From assembly GCA_963710975.1 (NCBI GenBank), contig CAVQCG010000003.1, forward strand, positions 558,001 through 622,000: DNA of 64,000 nucleotides. Direction: 5' to 3'. Source of the stretch: JBBQXH01 sp963710975. GTDB lineage: Bacteria > Actinomycetota > Thermoleophilia > Gaiellales > Gaiellaceae. The position numbers and the translations under genes were made by a program. Position 1 is the stretch's first letter. Each line of letters begins with the position of its first letter. The notes beneath the pieces were generated by a model. That model was not told the origin of the DNA. It ran no database searches and saw only the letters and a list, made by a program, of their open reading frames with translations. Shown piece by piece: positions 45,992 to 54,128 of the stretch.

Positions 45992-47103
45992 CTACGACTC
46001 CTTCGCCCGTTTGCGCTCAGGGTCGTAGACCGGGTGCCTGACGACTTCGCCCGGCACGCTCTCGCCGCCCACCGTCGCGGTCACCCTGACGCCCGGCTCG
46101 CGGAGCTCCTTGCGGATCTTGGCCAGGCCGAGCGTCTTCCCGTCGAGGTAGCGGCGAGACGACTGGCCTGCGTGACGAGTCCGACCTCCTCGCCGTCGTG
46201 CAGCAGGGGAGCACCGCTCGCGTCGTCGCCACCTGACTCGAGGACGACGCTCGTCAGCCGGAGCACGGTCTCGTCGCGATCCCGGAGAAGCCCCTCGCGT
46301 CCCTGGAAATCGCCCTTGTCGAGGTTCACCGACCATCCGAGACCGCATTCGAACGGCGACACAGTCGGGTCGTACTCGACGCCGCCGATGATGAAGCCTC
46401 CCTCGATCCGGAACAGGTCGAGGGCAACCATCCCGATCACCTGCATTCCCTGCGGCGTCCCGGCCGCCAGGAGCGCGTCCCACAGGTCGAGCGACCGCTC
46501 GCGCTCGACCCAGAGCTCGTAGCCGAGCTCGGCCGTGTAGCCGAGTCTCGTCATGTAGACCGGGATTCCGGCGATCTCGACGTCCTCGCGGAAGGTGTAG
46601 TACGGAAACGCGGAGTTCGAGAGGTCACTGGACGTCATGCCCTGGAGGATCTCGCGGCTCGTCGGGCCCTGCAGGCAGAGGTGCGGCATCGCGTCGGTGA
46701 ACTCGCGGACCTCGATCTCGGTTCCGGCGGCTGCGGCGCTGAAGATCTCGAAGTCGCGGTCGTTGGCGCCGCAGAAACGCACGCTGTCGGGAGACCGCAT
46801 CATCGTCGTGCAGTCGTCGACCATCTTGCCGCTCTCGTCGCAGAGCGCCCCGTAGCCGATCTGACCCGGCGTGAGCGTCGAGACGTCACGTGTGACGATG
46901 GTGTTGACGAGAGCGAGCGCTCCCGGGCCGTTCAGGTCGACCTTTCGGAGCATCGTGAAGTCCATCAGCGCGGCTGCCTCCCGGCACGCGCGGTACTCGG
47001 CGAGCGTGTCGGTGACCACGAGCGGAGCGTGGTAGCCGAAGAGGTCCATCCACTGGTCGGTCATCTCCGCGAGCTTCCCGTAGAACGCGGTCTCCTTGCT
47101 CAA
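45992..47103 (-). CDS. GcvT-like aminomethyltransferase / folate-dependent demethylase (one frameshift)
   Basis: Protein of the glycine-cleavage T / dimethylglycine-type folate-binding family, about 370 residues when repaired. The N-terminal GcvT domain has DQWMDLFGYHAPLVVTDTLA, LMDFTMLRKVDLNGPGAL, CLQGPTSREILQGM and GYTAELGYELWVERERSLDL. The frame changes near 46165, after GEEVGLVTQ, and the GcvT_C ending follows in another frame: SRRYLDGKTLGLAKIRKEL to the stop at 45992. In this family a methyl or methylene group is moved from an amine or sulfonium to tetrahydrofolate. Because no gcvP/gcvH is near and the region is rich in methylamine genes, a demethylase (DmdA- or Dgc-like) role is as likely as GcvT. 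Confidence 0.78.
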
Positions 47104-47150
47104 CGCCGTCTCCCTCCAGGTCTGATTTCGACGGGTGTACCCTAACCGTC

Positions 47151-47792
47151 ATGGCGGTGCAGCCAAGCGCTCCGGTGTCCGATCGGCTCGGTCGCCCGCG
47201 GCTCGAGGCGCGGGTCGGTCCGGCGGACGCGAAGGCCTTCCCGATGAGCCCGGGTGAGCACCTTCAGATCGAGGACATCCAGGGATGCCAGGTCTCCGAC
47301 CTGCTTGCATTTCGTGCGGACAGGCCGGGCGTCGGCATCTCGACGACGGTCACTCGGGCGCTCGTCGACGGGCTGTTCCCGCTTCCCGGTCAGGGCGTGT
47401 TCGACCCTGACGGCGACCTCCTGATGACCCTCGTCGAGGACACGGTCGGACGCCACGATACGTTCGGGATCGCCTGCAACCGCGAGTCGTACGAGGCCTA
47501 CGGGTATCCCGAGCATCCGAACTGCACCGACAACTTCAACCGTGAGCTCGCTGCCTTCGGGTACGCGTCGCGCCGGTTCTTCGAGCCGATCAACTGGTTC
47601 TACAACACCCGGATCGGCCAGGACGGCCGCATCGTCGAGATCGAGCCGTCGCTGTCGAAGGCGGGAGACTACGTTCTGCTTCGTGCCGAGCGCGAGCTTC
47701 TCGTCGCCGCATCCGCGTGCCCGGACGATGTGACGCCGACGAACGGCTTCAACCCGACCGACATCATGGTTCGGGTGTTTCCGGCCCCGTAA
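47151..47792 (+). CDS. DUF1989 (urea carboxylase-associated) family protein
   Basis: The 213-residue protein matches the DUF1989 family: GEHLQIEDIQGCQVSDLLAF, TFGIACNRESYEAYGY, HPNCTDNFNRELAAFG and KAGDYVLLRAERELLVAAS followed by ACPDDVTPTNGFNPTDI. Cys residues in HPNC and SACPDD are conserved in the family and may bind metal. Members sit beside urea carboxylase, guanidine and aminomethyltransferase genes. The reaction is not established for most of them. It is divergent from the GcvT-like gene (47 bp between starts), and that pairing recurs in other genomes as far as I recall. The 3' end overlaps the Suc_Fer-like gene by 29 bp. Confidence 0.85.
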   Translation: MAVQPSAPVSDRLGRPRLEARVGPADAKAFPMSPGEHLQIEDIQGCQVSDLLAFRADRPGVGISTTVTRALVDGLFPLPGQGVFDPDGDLLMTLVEDTVGRHDTFGIACNRESYEAYGYPEHPNCTDNFNRELAAFGYASRRFFEPINWFYNTRIGQDGRIVEIEPSLSKAGDYVLLRAERELLVAASACPDDVTPTNGFNPTDIMVRVFPAP

Positions 47793-48663
47793 GGCTCACA
47801 TCCCAGATCGCTGGTCGATCGGTGGTCTCGGCGTTGCACGAGGTGATCCTCGCGACGCCGGCCTCCTGTCGAACGACCCGAACGGCGTGAAGGCCGCCCG
47901 TCTGGTCACGCAGGACGACAAGCCCGTCGCGTGCTTCGTGCATGCGGAGCCCATCGATCGCCGGGACCCTCTCGTGTTCCCGGACCAGGTGCTCCGCCGC
48001 CTGTACCTCCGGGGCCTGGGAAGAGCGTCCGCGAAGGAGCTCCAGCACGACCCGGCCGGCTTCGTGCTCCGCCACGATGGCCGCCGCGGAGCCATCCCTG
48101 ACGCGTCCGTAGCAGAGCCCCTCTGGAAGGCAGACGACGTTTGCGGCGAAGCGGTGGCCACCGAGGTGAGAGCATTCCCAGACACGAGCCGGGCGGAGAG
48201 CTGCGAGGGAGCGCGCAACCGACCGGCCGAGCCGGGCGCAGCAGGCGTCCCGCTTTCCGTTGGTGCAGACGAGGTAGAGAGGCTCGGAGGCGACCGTGCC
48301 GACACCCGTCCGCTCACCGCGCGCGAGCGGCGTCAGGTCGAGGTCGAGAAGGTCGCTCGGGTCCTCGACCTCGAGCTCCTCGATGAAGGACGACCCTGGA
48401 AGGGAGGACGCTAGGAACACCGATCGGCCGTGGGACGGGTCGCGGCCGGGCGGCTTGACGAGCAGCGCCTTGAGCCCGAGCTGCTTCGCCCGCCGCTCGA
48501 TCTCCGCGCCGATCTCGGGATCGAGGCCCGACGAGGTGAGCGGCTTCGCACCCCAGGCGCCTTTCTGCTCGACGAGCACCCAGCCGAGCGCAGCAGGGGC
48601 AGTCGCGGCGAGCGGCTCGCCGAGCGCGAGCGAGAGCGACGAGCAGGAGGCCGGTTCATTCAC
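47764..48663 (-). CDS. Sucrase/ferredoxin-like (Suc_Fer) family protein
   Basis: The 299-residue protein belongs to the Suc_Fer-like family, which combines a thioredoxin-like ferredoxin domain with an N-terminal region. Seen: CSSLSLALGEPLAATAPAAL at the start, LYLVCTNGKRDACCARLG and VWECSHLGGHRFAANVVCLP, whose Cys and His residues bind a [2Fe-2S] cluster in relatives. The role in the cell is not established. It is convergent with the DUF1989 gene and overlaps it by 29 bp; that is an arrangement only, no shared function is implied. Confidence 0.85.
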   Translation of the reverse strand: MNEPASCSSLSLALGEPLAATAPAALGWVLVEQKGAWGAKPLTSSGLDPEIGAEIERRAKQLGLKALLVKPPGRDPSHGRSVFLASSLPGSSFIEELEVEDPSDLLDLDLTPLARGERTGVGTVASEPLYLVCTNGKRDACCARLGRSVARSLAALRPARVWECSHLGGHRFAANVVCLPEGLCYGRVRDGSAAAIVAEHEAGRVVLELLRGRSSQAPEVQAAEHLVREHERVPAIDGLRMHEARDGLVVLRDQTGGLHAVRVVRQEAGVARITSCNAETTDRPAIWDVSLTGPETPEP

Positions 48664-48720
48664 CGGCGGTTTCGGGGCGTTCCTGCTACGCCGTTCTGCC
48701 GCGTTCGAGGGCGTACCGGA

Positions 48721-49071
48721 TCAGGCAGGATGAGCCTTCCGAAACGCGTTCTTCACGCGGATCCGATCGCCTGCGAACTCGAACAGATCGCAGCCTCGGA
48801 CGGCGTTCTCACCGGCGACGAACGTCCACTCAGCCACTCCACGATCGCCGGCGACGTAGACCGACGTGTCCTCGAAGCGTCCGCCGGGGCTTCGCTCGAA
48901 GAGCCCGGTGATCGCGGCGCGGATGGCATCCGGGCCGACCGCGGTCGTCCCCAGGAGGTCGGGCCCCACCGAGCCGTGGAAGACTCCGTCCTCGGTGAAG
49001 AACCCGACCAGCTTGTCGACGTCGCGCGTGTTCCAGCACTCCATGAACTCTGCGAGGCGTTCCTCGGTCAT
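48721..49071 (-). CDS. SnoaL-like (NTF2 fold) protein
   Basis: The 116-residue protein has the small cone-shaped NTF2/SnoaL pattern: MTEERLAEFMECWNTRDVDK, LVGFFTEDGVFHGSVGP, AIRAAITGLFERSPGGRFED and AGDRIRVKNAFRKAHPA. Members are ketosteroid-isomerase-like hydratases or isomerases, but many have no known reaction. Its ATG (49071) overlaps the stop of the upstream FeS oxidoreductase (ATGA), so it is the last gene of the minus-strand ETF operon. A longer upstream frame exists but would lie inside that gene. Confidence 0.78.
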   Translation of the reverse strand: MTEERLAEFMECWNTRDVDKLVGFFTEDGVFHGSVGPDLLGTTAVGPDAIRAAITGLFERSPGGRFEDTSVYVAGDRGVAEWTFVAGENAVRGCDLFEFAGDRIRVKNAFRKAHPA

Positions 49072-51215
49072 GCGTCGTCTCCCTCCTCTGATTCGGCAGT
49101 CGCGGCGACAGCCACGGGCTCGAGGTCGAGTGCCTCGAGCACGAGCTCGGAGATCTCCCGAAGCTGGATCTCGTCCGCGTGCCCCGATGTCTTGATGGCG
49201 TCCTCGTACATCGTCACGTCCTTCGGGCACGCGACGGTGAAGTACTGGATCCGGCCGAGCGCGACGGCCTCGTCGATGCGGTTCTCGCTCGGGCGCTGGG
49301 CACCCTCCTTCTTCAGCTCCTTCATCCAGATGCGGCCTCCACCGGCGCCGCAGCAGAAGCTGTTGTCGCGGTTGCGAGGCATCTCGACGAGCTCGATCCC
49401 GAGGGTCTTCATCACGTCACGCGGCGGGTCGTACACCTGGTTGTAGCGTCCGAGATGGCATGGATCGTGGTAGGTGACCCGGTAGTCGAGCCGCTTGCTC
49501 GGCACGATGGTGGCGTTCTCGAGCAGGCGCTCGAGGAGCTGGGAGTGGTGGAGGACGTCGTCCGCGGTCCAGGAGGCACCGAGCTCCGGGTACTCGTTGC
49601 GTAGCGTGTTGAACGAGTGCGGGTCGCTCGAGAGGATCTTCTGGAAGTCGCACTTCTCGATCGCGGCGATGTTCTCCTCCGCGAGCGAGGTGTAGAGGCC
49701 TTCCTCGCCGGCGCGGCGTACGTCGTTTCCGGCGGTCTTCTCGGCGTCGTAGAGGATCCCGAAATCGACTTCGGCGTGGACGAGGATGCGCGCGAGCGCC
49801 TGCGTCACCTTCTGGTTGCGCGGGTCGAATGATGCGTAGTCGCCGACGTACCAGAGGTACTCGACCGGCTCCTTGCGCGCATCCTTGATCTCGAACTCAA
49901 GCTCCTTCGCCCAGCGCGCCCGCTTTCGCTTGGACTCGCCGAACGAGTTTCCCGACGTGTAGATCGTCTCGAGGGTCGACTGGAGCTGCGAGTCCATCTC
50001 GCCGCGTTCGACGAGACCGCGGCGCATCTGGTTGATGATCGGAACGTGCTCGATTCCGACCGGGCAGATCTCCACGCACGCCATGCACTGCATGCACGAC
50101 CACAACGTCTCGGGCCGGATCGGGTCGCCGAGGATCGACTGCTTCGAGTCGTACAGGGGCTCGATGTTCAGCTCTGCCCGCGTGCCCAGCGAGCCCTCCG
50201 CGAACTCGCGCAGGTCGAGGATCAGGTCACGCGGCGAGAGCGGATATCCCGACGCCGTCGCGGGGCAGGCGTCATGGCACTTGCCGCATTTCGTGCACGC
50301 GTCGAGATCGAGGAGGTGGCGGGGGAGCAGATCGGTGATCAGCTGGTAGCCGACCTCCTCGGACTTGGCATTCTGTGGGAGCGGGGCGAGCCTCCGGCCC
50401 GCCTTGTCGTCCTTGACCGCCACCCCGGCCGGCCCGGCGATCATGTGCACGGCCTTCGTGAACGGGATCGAGGCGACGAAGGCGAGTGCGACGACACCGT
50501 GAACCCACCAGTCGACACGGTGGGCCATCAACGCGGCGCCGTCGTCGAAGCCGATGGTGCGGAAGCCCTGACCCACGACCCAGCCGATCGGCGACCACAC
50601 CTCGAACGACGGGTTCGTCTCCGCGATCCGGAATGCCTCGAGCAGGAAGCCCGACAGGGCGAGGAAGAACAGGAGACCGAGGAAGAGCCAGTCGCCGAGC
50701 ACGTAGCGGGACCGGTCGCTCTCGCCCTCGGCGCGATCCGGACGCCAGTAGTCGAGGCGGAAGGGTCGGATGATCCCGCGTTTCACGGCGAGCACGATCA
50801 GGCCGACGATCAGCGCACCGCCGAAGACATCGAGGAAGAGCGAGTAGCCCTTGTAGAACCAGCCCTTCCAGAACTCGAATCCGAGCGGCCCAAGCAGATC
50901 GTCCTGGACAGCGAGGATCGCCGTTCCGACGAACAGCACCATGAAGCCGTAGAACACGAACAGGTGCGCGAACCCCGACAGCGGGTCGCGCCGCCGGATC
51001 CAGGAGTGCGAGAGGACGATCTTCAACGTCTCTCCGGCCCGTCGCGCCGGCCGGTCGACCTCCACCGGCCCGCGTCCCTGACGATATTTCCGAGCCAGCC
51101 GGTAGATGCCGTAGAAGAGGATCCCCGTGGAGACGAAGATCAGGAAGTACCAGAACGCGATCGCCCAGACGGGCAGGTTCGCGAACGTCTCGCGGGTCGC
51201 TTCCTCGGCTAGCAC
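49068..51215 (-). CDS. Membrane cytochrome b / iron-sulfur ETF:menaquinone oxidoreductase (EMO-like)
   Basis: The 715-residue protein joins a NarI-like heme b membrane domain (TMs near residues 15-40, 83-105, 128-150, 174-200, 235-255) to a two-[4Fe-4S] ferredoxin module (CTKCGKCHDACP at about 308; CMQCMACVEICP at about 375) and heterodisulfide-reductase-type CCG domains (YHDPCHLGRYN; FCCGAGGGR). This is the arrangement of mycobacterial EMO (Rv0338c), which passes electrons from reduced ETF to menaquinone. It shares a strand with etfB, etfA and trimethylamine dehydrogenase upstream, so it is the likely membrane exit for methylamine electrons. It also serves fatty-acid oxidation in relatives. 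Confidence 0.88.
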   Translation of the reverse strand: MLAEEATRETFANLPVWAIAFWYFLIFVSTGILFYGIYRLARKYRQGRGPVEVDRPARRAGETLKIVLSHSWIRRRDPLSGFAHLFVFYGFMVLFVGTAILAVQDDLLGPLGFEFWKGWFYKGYSLFLDVFGGALIVGLIVLAVKRGIIRPFRLDYWRPDRAEGESDRSRYVLGDWLFLGLLFFLALSGFLLEAFRIAETNPSFEVWSPIGWVVGQGFRTIGFDDGAALMAHRVDWWVHGVVALAFVASIPFTKAVHMIAGPAGVAVKDDKAGRRLAPLPQNAKSEEVGYQLITDLLPRHLLDLDACTKCGKCHDACPATASGYPLSPRDLILDLREFAEGSLGTRAELNIEPLYDSKQSILGDPIRPETLWSCMQCMACVEICPVGIEHVPIINQMRRGLVERGEMDSQLQSTLETIYTSGNSFGESKRKRARWAKELEFEIKDARKEPVEYLWYVGDYASFDPRNQKVTQALARILVHAEVDFGILYDAEKTAGNDVRRAGEEGLYTSLAEENIAAIEKCDFQKILSSDPHSFNTLRNEYPELGASWTADDVLHHSQLLERLLENATIVPSKRLDYRVTYHDPCHLGRYNQVYDPPRDVMKTLGIELVEMPRNRDNSFCCGAGGGRIWMKELKKEGAQRPSENRIDEAVALGRIQYFTVACPKDVTMYEDAIKTSGHADEIQLREISELVLEALDLEPVAVAATAESEEGDDA

Positions 51216-51272
51216 GGTGCGTCCACTGTAGGAGCCGAAGATATACCGCCCCTACCCGGGACGCGGCGTCTT

Positions 51273-52194
51273 CTAGCTCGGCTCGATCCGCCCGCGCAGC
51301 TCCTCGACCCAGCTGGATGCCTCCCGCCAGGCCTTTCCGGCCGCTTTCCGTCGCTCGTGGCCGTCGAGACTCGCTGTCGGATAGGACCCGAGGAACTTGA
51401 CGCGGCCGTGTTTGGCGGCGAGGTTGCGAAGCGCGTCGGCGACCAGCTCGTCGCTCACGTGCCCTGCAAAGTCGATCACGAAGCAGTAACGGCCGAGCCC
51501 GGTCTTCGTCGGTCGCGACTCGAGTCTCGTCAGATTGATCGCCCGTGCCGCGAACTCCTGGAGAATCCCCAGCAGCGATCCAGGTCGGTCCTCGCGTTGA
51601 AAGCACACGATCGAGGTCTGGTCGTGGCCGGTCGGCGCAGGGATGCCGGCGCCGAGCACGACGAATCGGGTCGCGTTGTCGGGATGATCCTCGATCTCCG
51701 CCTCGATGACCGCCAGCCCGTAGATACGTGGCGGAAAGCCGAGGTCCGATCGCGGCGATGCCCTTTGCGCGCGAGCGCGAGACCCGCTCGACGGCGTCGG
51801 CGGTCGAGTTCGCCGCGACCAGCTCGACCTTCGGGAGCGCGTCGCGTATCCAGTCGCGGCACTGAGCGCTTGCGTACGGCAGCGAGACCACCGTCCGGAC
51901 GTCCTTCAGCCGTGTGCCCGTCCGGCCGATCAGATTCAGCGAGATCGGCCTGACGATCTCTCGCTGGATGAGGAGGTCGGTCTCGAACGCGAGCACATCG
52001 AGCGTGACGGTGACGGCGCCCTCGATCGAGTTCTCGATCGGTACGACGCCAAGATCAGCCTCGCCGCGCTCGACGGCTGCGATGACCTCCGGTACAGGGG
52101 CGTGCGGGAGGAGCTCTCCTCCGGCGAGATCGGCCTCGGAGAGGAGCGCCTCCTCCGTGAACGTCCCGGGCGGCCCCAGGAAGGCAACCGTCAT
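51273..52194 (-). CDS. pheA: Prephenate dehydratase (one frameshift)
   Basis: Makes phenylpyruvate from prephenate in phenylalanine synthesis. The catalytic domain starts MTVAFLGPPGTFTEEALLSE and includes VVPIENSIEGAVTVTLDVL and the catalytic Thr region VELVAANSTADAVERV. After a frame change near 51745 the ACT regulatory domain follows (TSIVCFQREDRPGSLLGIL, then LTRLESRPTKTGLGRYCFVI), which normally senses Phe. Length about 306 residues, as for monofunctional PheA. It is an anabolic gene inside the ETF operon; the 172 bp spacer before it holds the long palindrome at 52204-52368, so it may have its own expression control. Confidence 0.85.
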
Positions 52195-52203
52195 CCGATC
52201 AGC

Positions 52204-52368
52204 GAGGCTTGATGTGAAACGGGCGTGCGTCTGGGGGGCCGCCTGCACCAAGGAGCGTGGATGACTCGGTCGGTGGCAAGGCTGGTGGCCTTGGTGCCGA
52301 TCGAGGCGGCCGCGATCCGCCGCGTGCAGGCCCCCATCCAGACGTGCGGTCATTTCGCATCAAGCCTC
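52204..52368. repeat. 165 bp imperfect palindrome between etfA and pheA
   Basis: GAGGCTTGATG at 52204-52214 is the exact inverse of CATCAAGCCTC at 52358-52368. Pairing continues inward (GTCTGG and CCTGCAC blocks on both sides) for about 45 bases at roughly 70 percent. Smaller inner hairpin GGCAAGGC...GCCTTG near the centre. It covers the whole spacer and ends inside the etfA stop codon. No promoter motif is evident. It could be a MITE remnant, an attenuator or an RNA-processing site for pheA. Confidence 0.5.
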
Positions 52369-53305
52369 AGTACAGCTTCTCGAGCTCGTCGGCGACATCG
52401 AAGATGTCGGCCACTGCGCCGTAGTGCGCGGTGTTGAAGATGGCGGCCTCGGGGTCGGTGTTCACCGCGATGATCGTGCCGGACGTCTTCATACCGGCGA
52501 GGTGCTGGACCGCGCCCGAGATGCCGAAGGCGAGGTAGACCTTCGGCTTGACCGTCTTTCCGGACTGACCAACTTGCCTCGAAGCAGGCATCCAGCCGGC
52601 ATCGACGAGCGGGCGCGAGACTCCGAGCGTCGCGCCCATCGTCTCCGCGAGCTCCTCGAACTGCGCGATGTTGTCCTTCTCGCCGACGCCGCGGCCGACG
52701 GAAAGCAGGAACTCGGCCTTCGTGATGTCGACGTCCCCCGCGGTCGCCTCGACGAACTCCCGGTGATGAGAACGTGACGCCGAGACCGATGCCGGAAGGT
52801 CGCTGACGGAGGCGCTGCCCGCGCCCTCGGCGGGCTGCCAGGTCGTCGGTCGCAGCATCAGCACCGTGGTCGTCTTGCCGGGGAACTCGAGCTCTGTGCG
52901 CACCTTCGCGCCGTACATCTCCCGCTCGGCGACGACGCCGCCGTCGTCCCTGACGGCGATCACGTCGGAGGCGAAGCCGAGATCGAGCCGTGCGGCCAGC
53001 GCAGCCGCAAACCCCATCGCGTTCACGGTGAAGCCGGTCACGACCAGCGACGGGTGCTTCGCCGCCACGAGTGCCTCAGCCGCGCTCACGTACGAGTCGG
53101 CCGAGAACTCCTTCTCGTCGATCGCCACCGTCACGATCTCGTCGACGCCGGCGACGTTCACCTGCTCGACGAGCGGAGCAGGATCGGCGGCGATGATGCC
53201 CACGACCACCGGCCCTTCGAGCGCGGCGGCCGCGGTCACACACTCGAGCGTGATGTCGCGAAGCTGGCCGCGCAGGTGCTCCGCGATGATCAACGTTCCG
53301 CTCAT
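52367..53305 (-). CDS. etfA: Electron transfer flavoprotein alpha subunit
   Basis: The 312-residue FAD-binding subunit shows the ETF-alpha C-terminal signature: SRPLVDAGWMPASRQVGQSG, KVYLAFGISGAVQHLAGMK and IIAVNTDPEAAIFNTAHYG. The N-terminal domain includes LVVTGFTVNAMGFAAALAAR. ETF accepts electrons from flavin dehydrogenases. It starts 4 bp inside the etfB end (ATGA) and is transcribed after the trimethylamine dehydrogenase, which is known to use ETF as acceptor in methylotrophs. Confidence 0.93.
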   Translation of the reverse strand: MSGTLIIAEHLRGQLRDITLECVTAAAALEGPVVVGIIAADPAPLVEQVNVAGVDEIVTVAIDEKEFSADSYVSAAEALVAAKHPSLVVTGFTVNAMGFAAALAARLDLGFASDVIAVRDDGGVVAEREMYGAKVRTELEFPGKTTTVLMLRPTTWQPAEGAGSASVSDLPASVSASRSHHREFVEATAGDVDITKAEFLLSVGRGVGEKDNIAQFEELAETMGATLGVSRPLVDAGWMPASRQVGQSGKTVKPKVYLAFGISGAVQHLAGMKTSGTIIAVNTDPEAAIFNTAHYGAVADIFDVADELEKLY

Positions 53306-54066
53306 CGCATCTTCTCCTCGATCAGCTGCTTGATCTTCACGGCGACCTCGGCGGGGTCCTTGCCGAGCATCTCCGCACCTTCTCCCTTGGGCGGCACGAA
53401 CATGCGACGCACGCGCGCTGCCGCCGGCCCGAGATCGCCCGGCTCGACGACCTCGATCTCCTGCTGCTCGGCCTGCTTGATCGCGCGGAGCGTCGCATAT
53501 CGCGGCTCATTGATGCCGGTTTGAATCGTCAGCACGGCCGGTGTCTCGACCTCGTTGACGTCGACCAGGCCACCCTCGAGCTCGCGCTGGACGATCGCTC
53601 GCTGCGAGCCCGCATCCCATTCGAGCTTCTTGACGACGGCAACGCGGGGGAGTCCCAGGATCTCAGCGAGTGCCGTGCCCGTCGCCCCCTGCACGGCGTC
53701 CGACGACTGGACGCCGCAGAGCACGAGGTCGGCACTCTCGCGCTGAACGACGGTGGCGAGCGCGCGGGCGGTCGTGATCGGATCGCCGACCTCGATGCCC
53801 TCCCCGTCGATCCGGATACCACGGTCGGCGCCCATCGCGATACAGCGGCGCATGGCGTCCTCGGCCTCCTCGTCGCCGACGCAGACGACCACGACCTCGC
53901 CGTCTCCGGCTGCCTCCTTGATGCTGACCGCCTCCTCGGTTGCGTAGGAGTCCCACTCGTTCAGCGCAAACTCGAAGTAGTCAGGATCGACGCCGCGCTC
54001 GTCCGAGGTGAACTCGACCTCGTCCCCGAGCATGGCCACCTGCTTCACACAGACGACGATTTTCAT
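53302..54066 (-). CDS. etfB: Electron transfer flavoprotein beta subunit
   Basis: The 254-residue ETF beta subunit begins MKIVVCVKQVAMLGDEVEFT and carries the AMP-binding segment DLVLCGVQSSDAVQGATGTA, and the recognition-loop region LPRVAVVKKLEWDAGSQRAI. The C-terminus EVEVVEPGDLG-like region (QEIEVVEPGDLGPAAARVR) and KIKQLIEEKMR are typical. Together with etfA it makes the heterodimer between dehydrogenases and the quinone oxidoreductase. It starts 62 bp after the trimethylamine dehydrogenase stop. RBS-like GAGGG before the ATG. Confidence 0.93.
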   Translation of the reverse strand: MKIVVCVKQVAMLGDEVEFTSDERGVDPDYFEFALNEWDSYATEEAVSIKEAAGDGEVVVVCVGDEEAEDAMRRCIAMGADRGIRIDGEGIEVGDPITTARALATVVQRESADLVLCGVQSSDAVQGATGTALAEILGLPRVAVVKKLEWDAGSQRAIVQRELEGGLVDVNEVETPAVLTIQTGINEPRYATLRAIKQAEQQEIEVVEPGDLGPAAARVRRMFVPPKGEGAEMLGKDPAEVAVKIKQLIEEKMR

Positions 54067-54128
54067 GGCCCTCCCTCAGAACGTCCGTGGGGCGAAGGCG
54101 GCGCCTCGCCCCACGTCGATGGTCCGTC

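Noticed and set aside
47764..47792. 29 bp convergent overlap of two genes, the same length as that at 17048-17076, as a designed signal
   Set aside because: Convergent overlaps of this size are common in compact genomes and the sequences are unrelated, so the equal length is probably coincidence.
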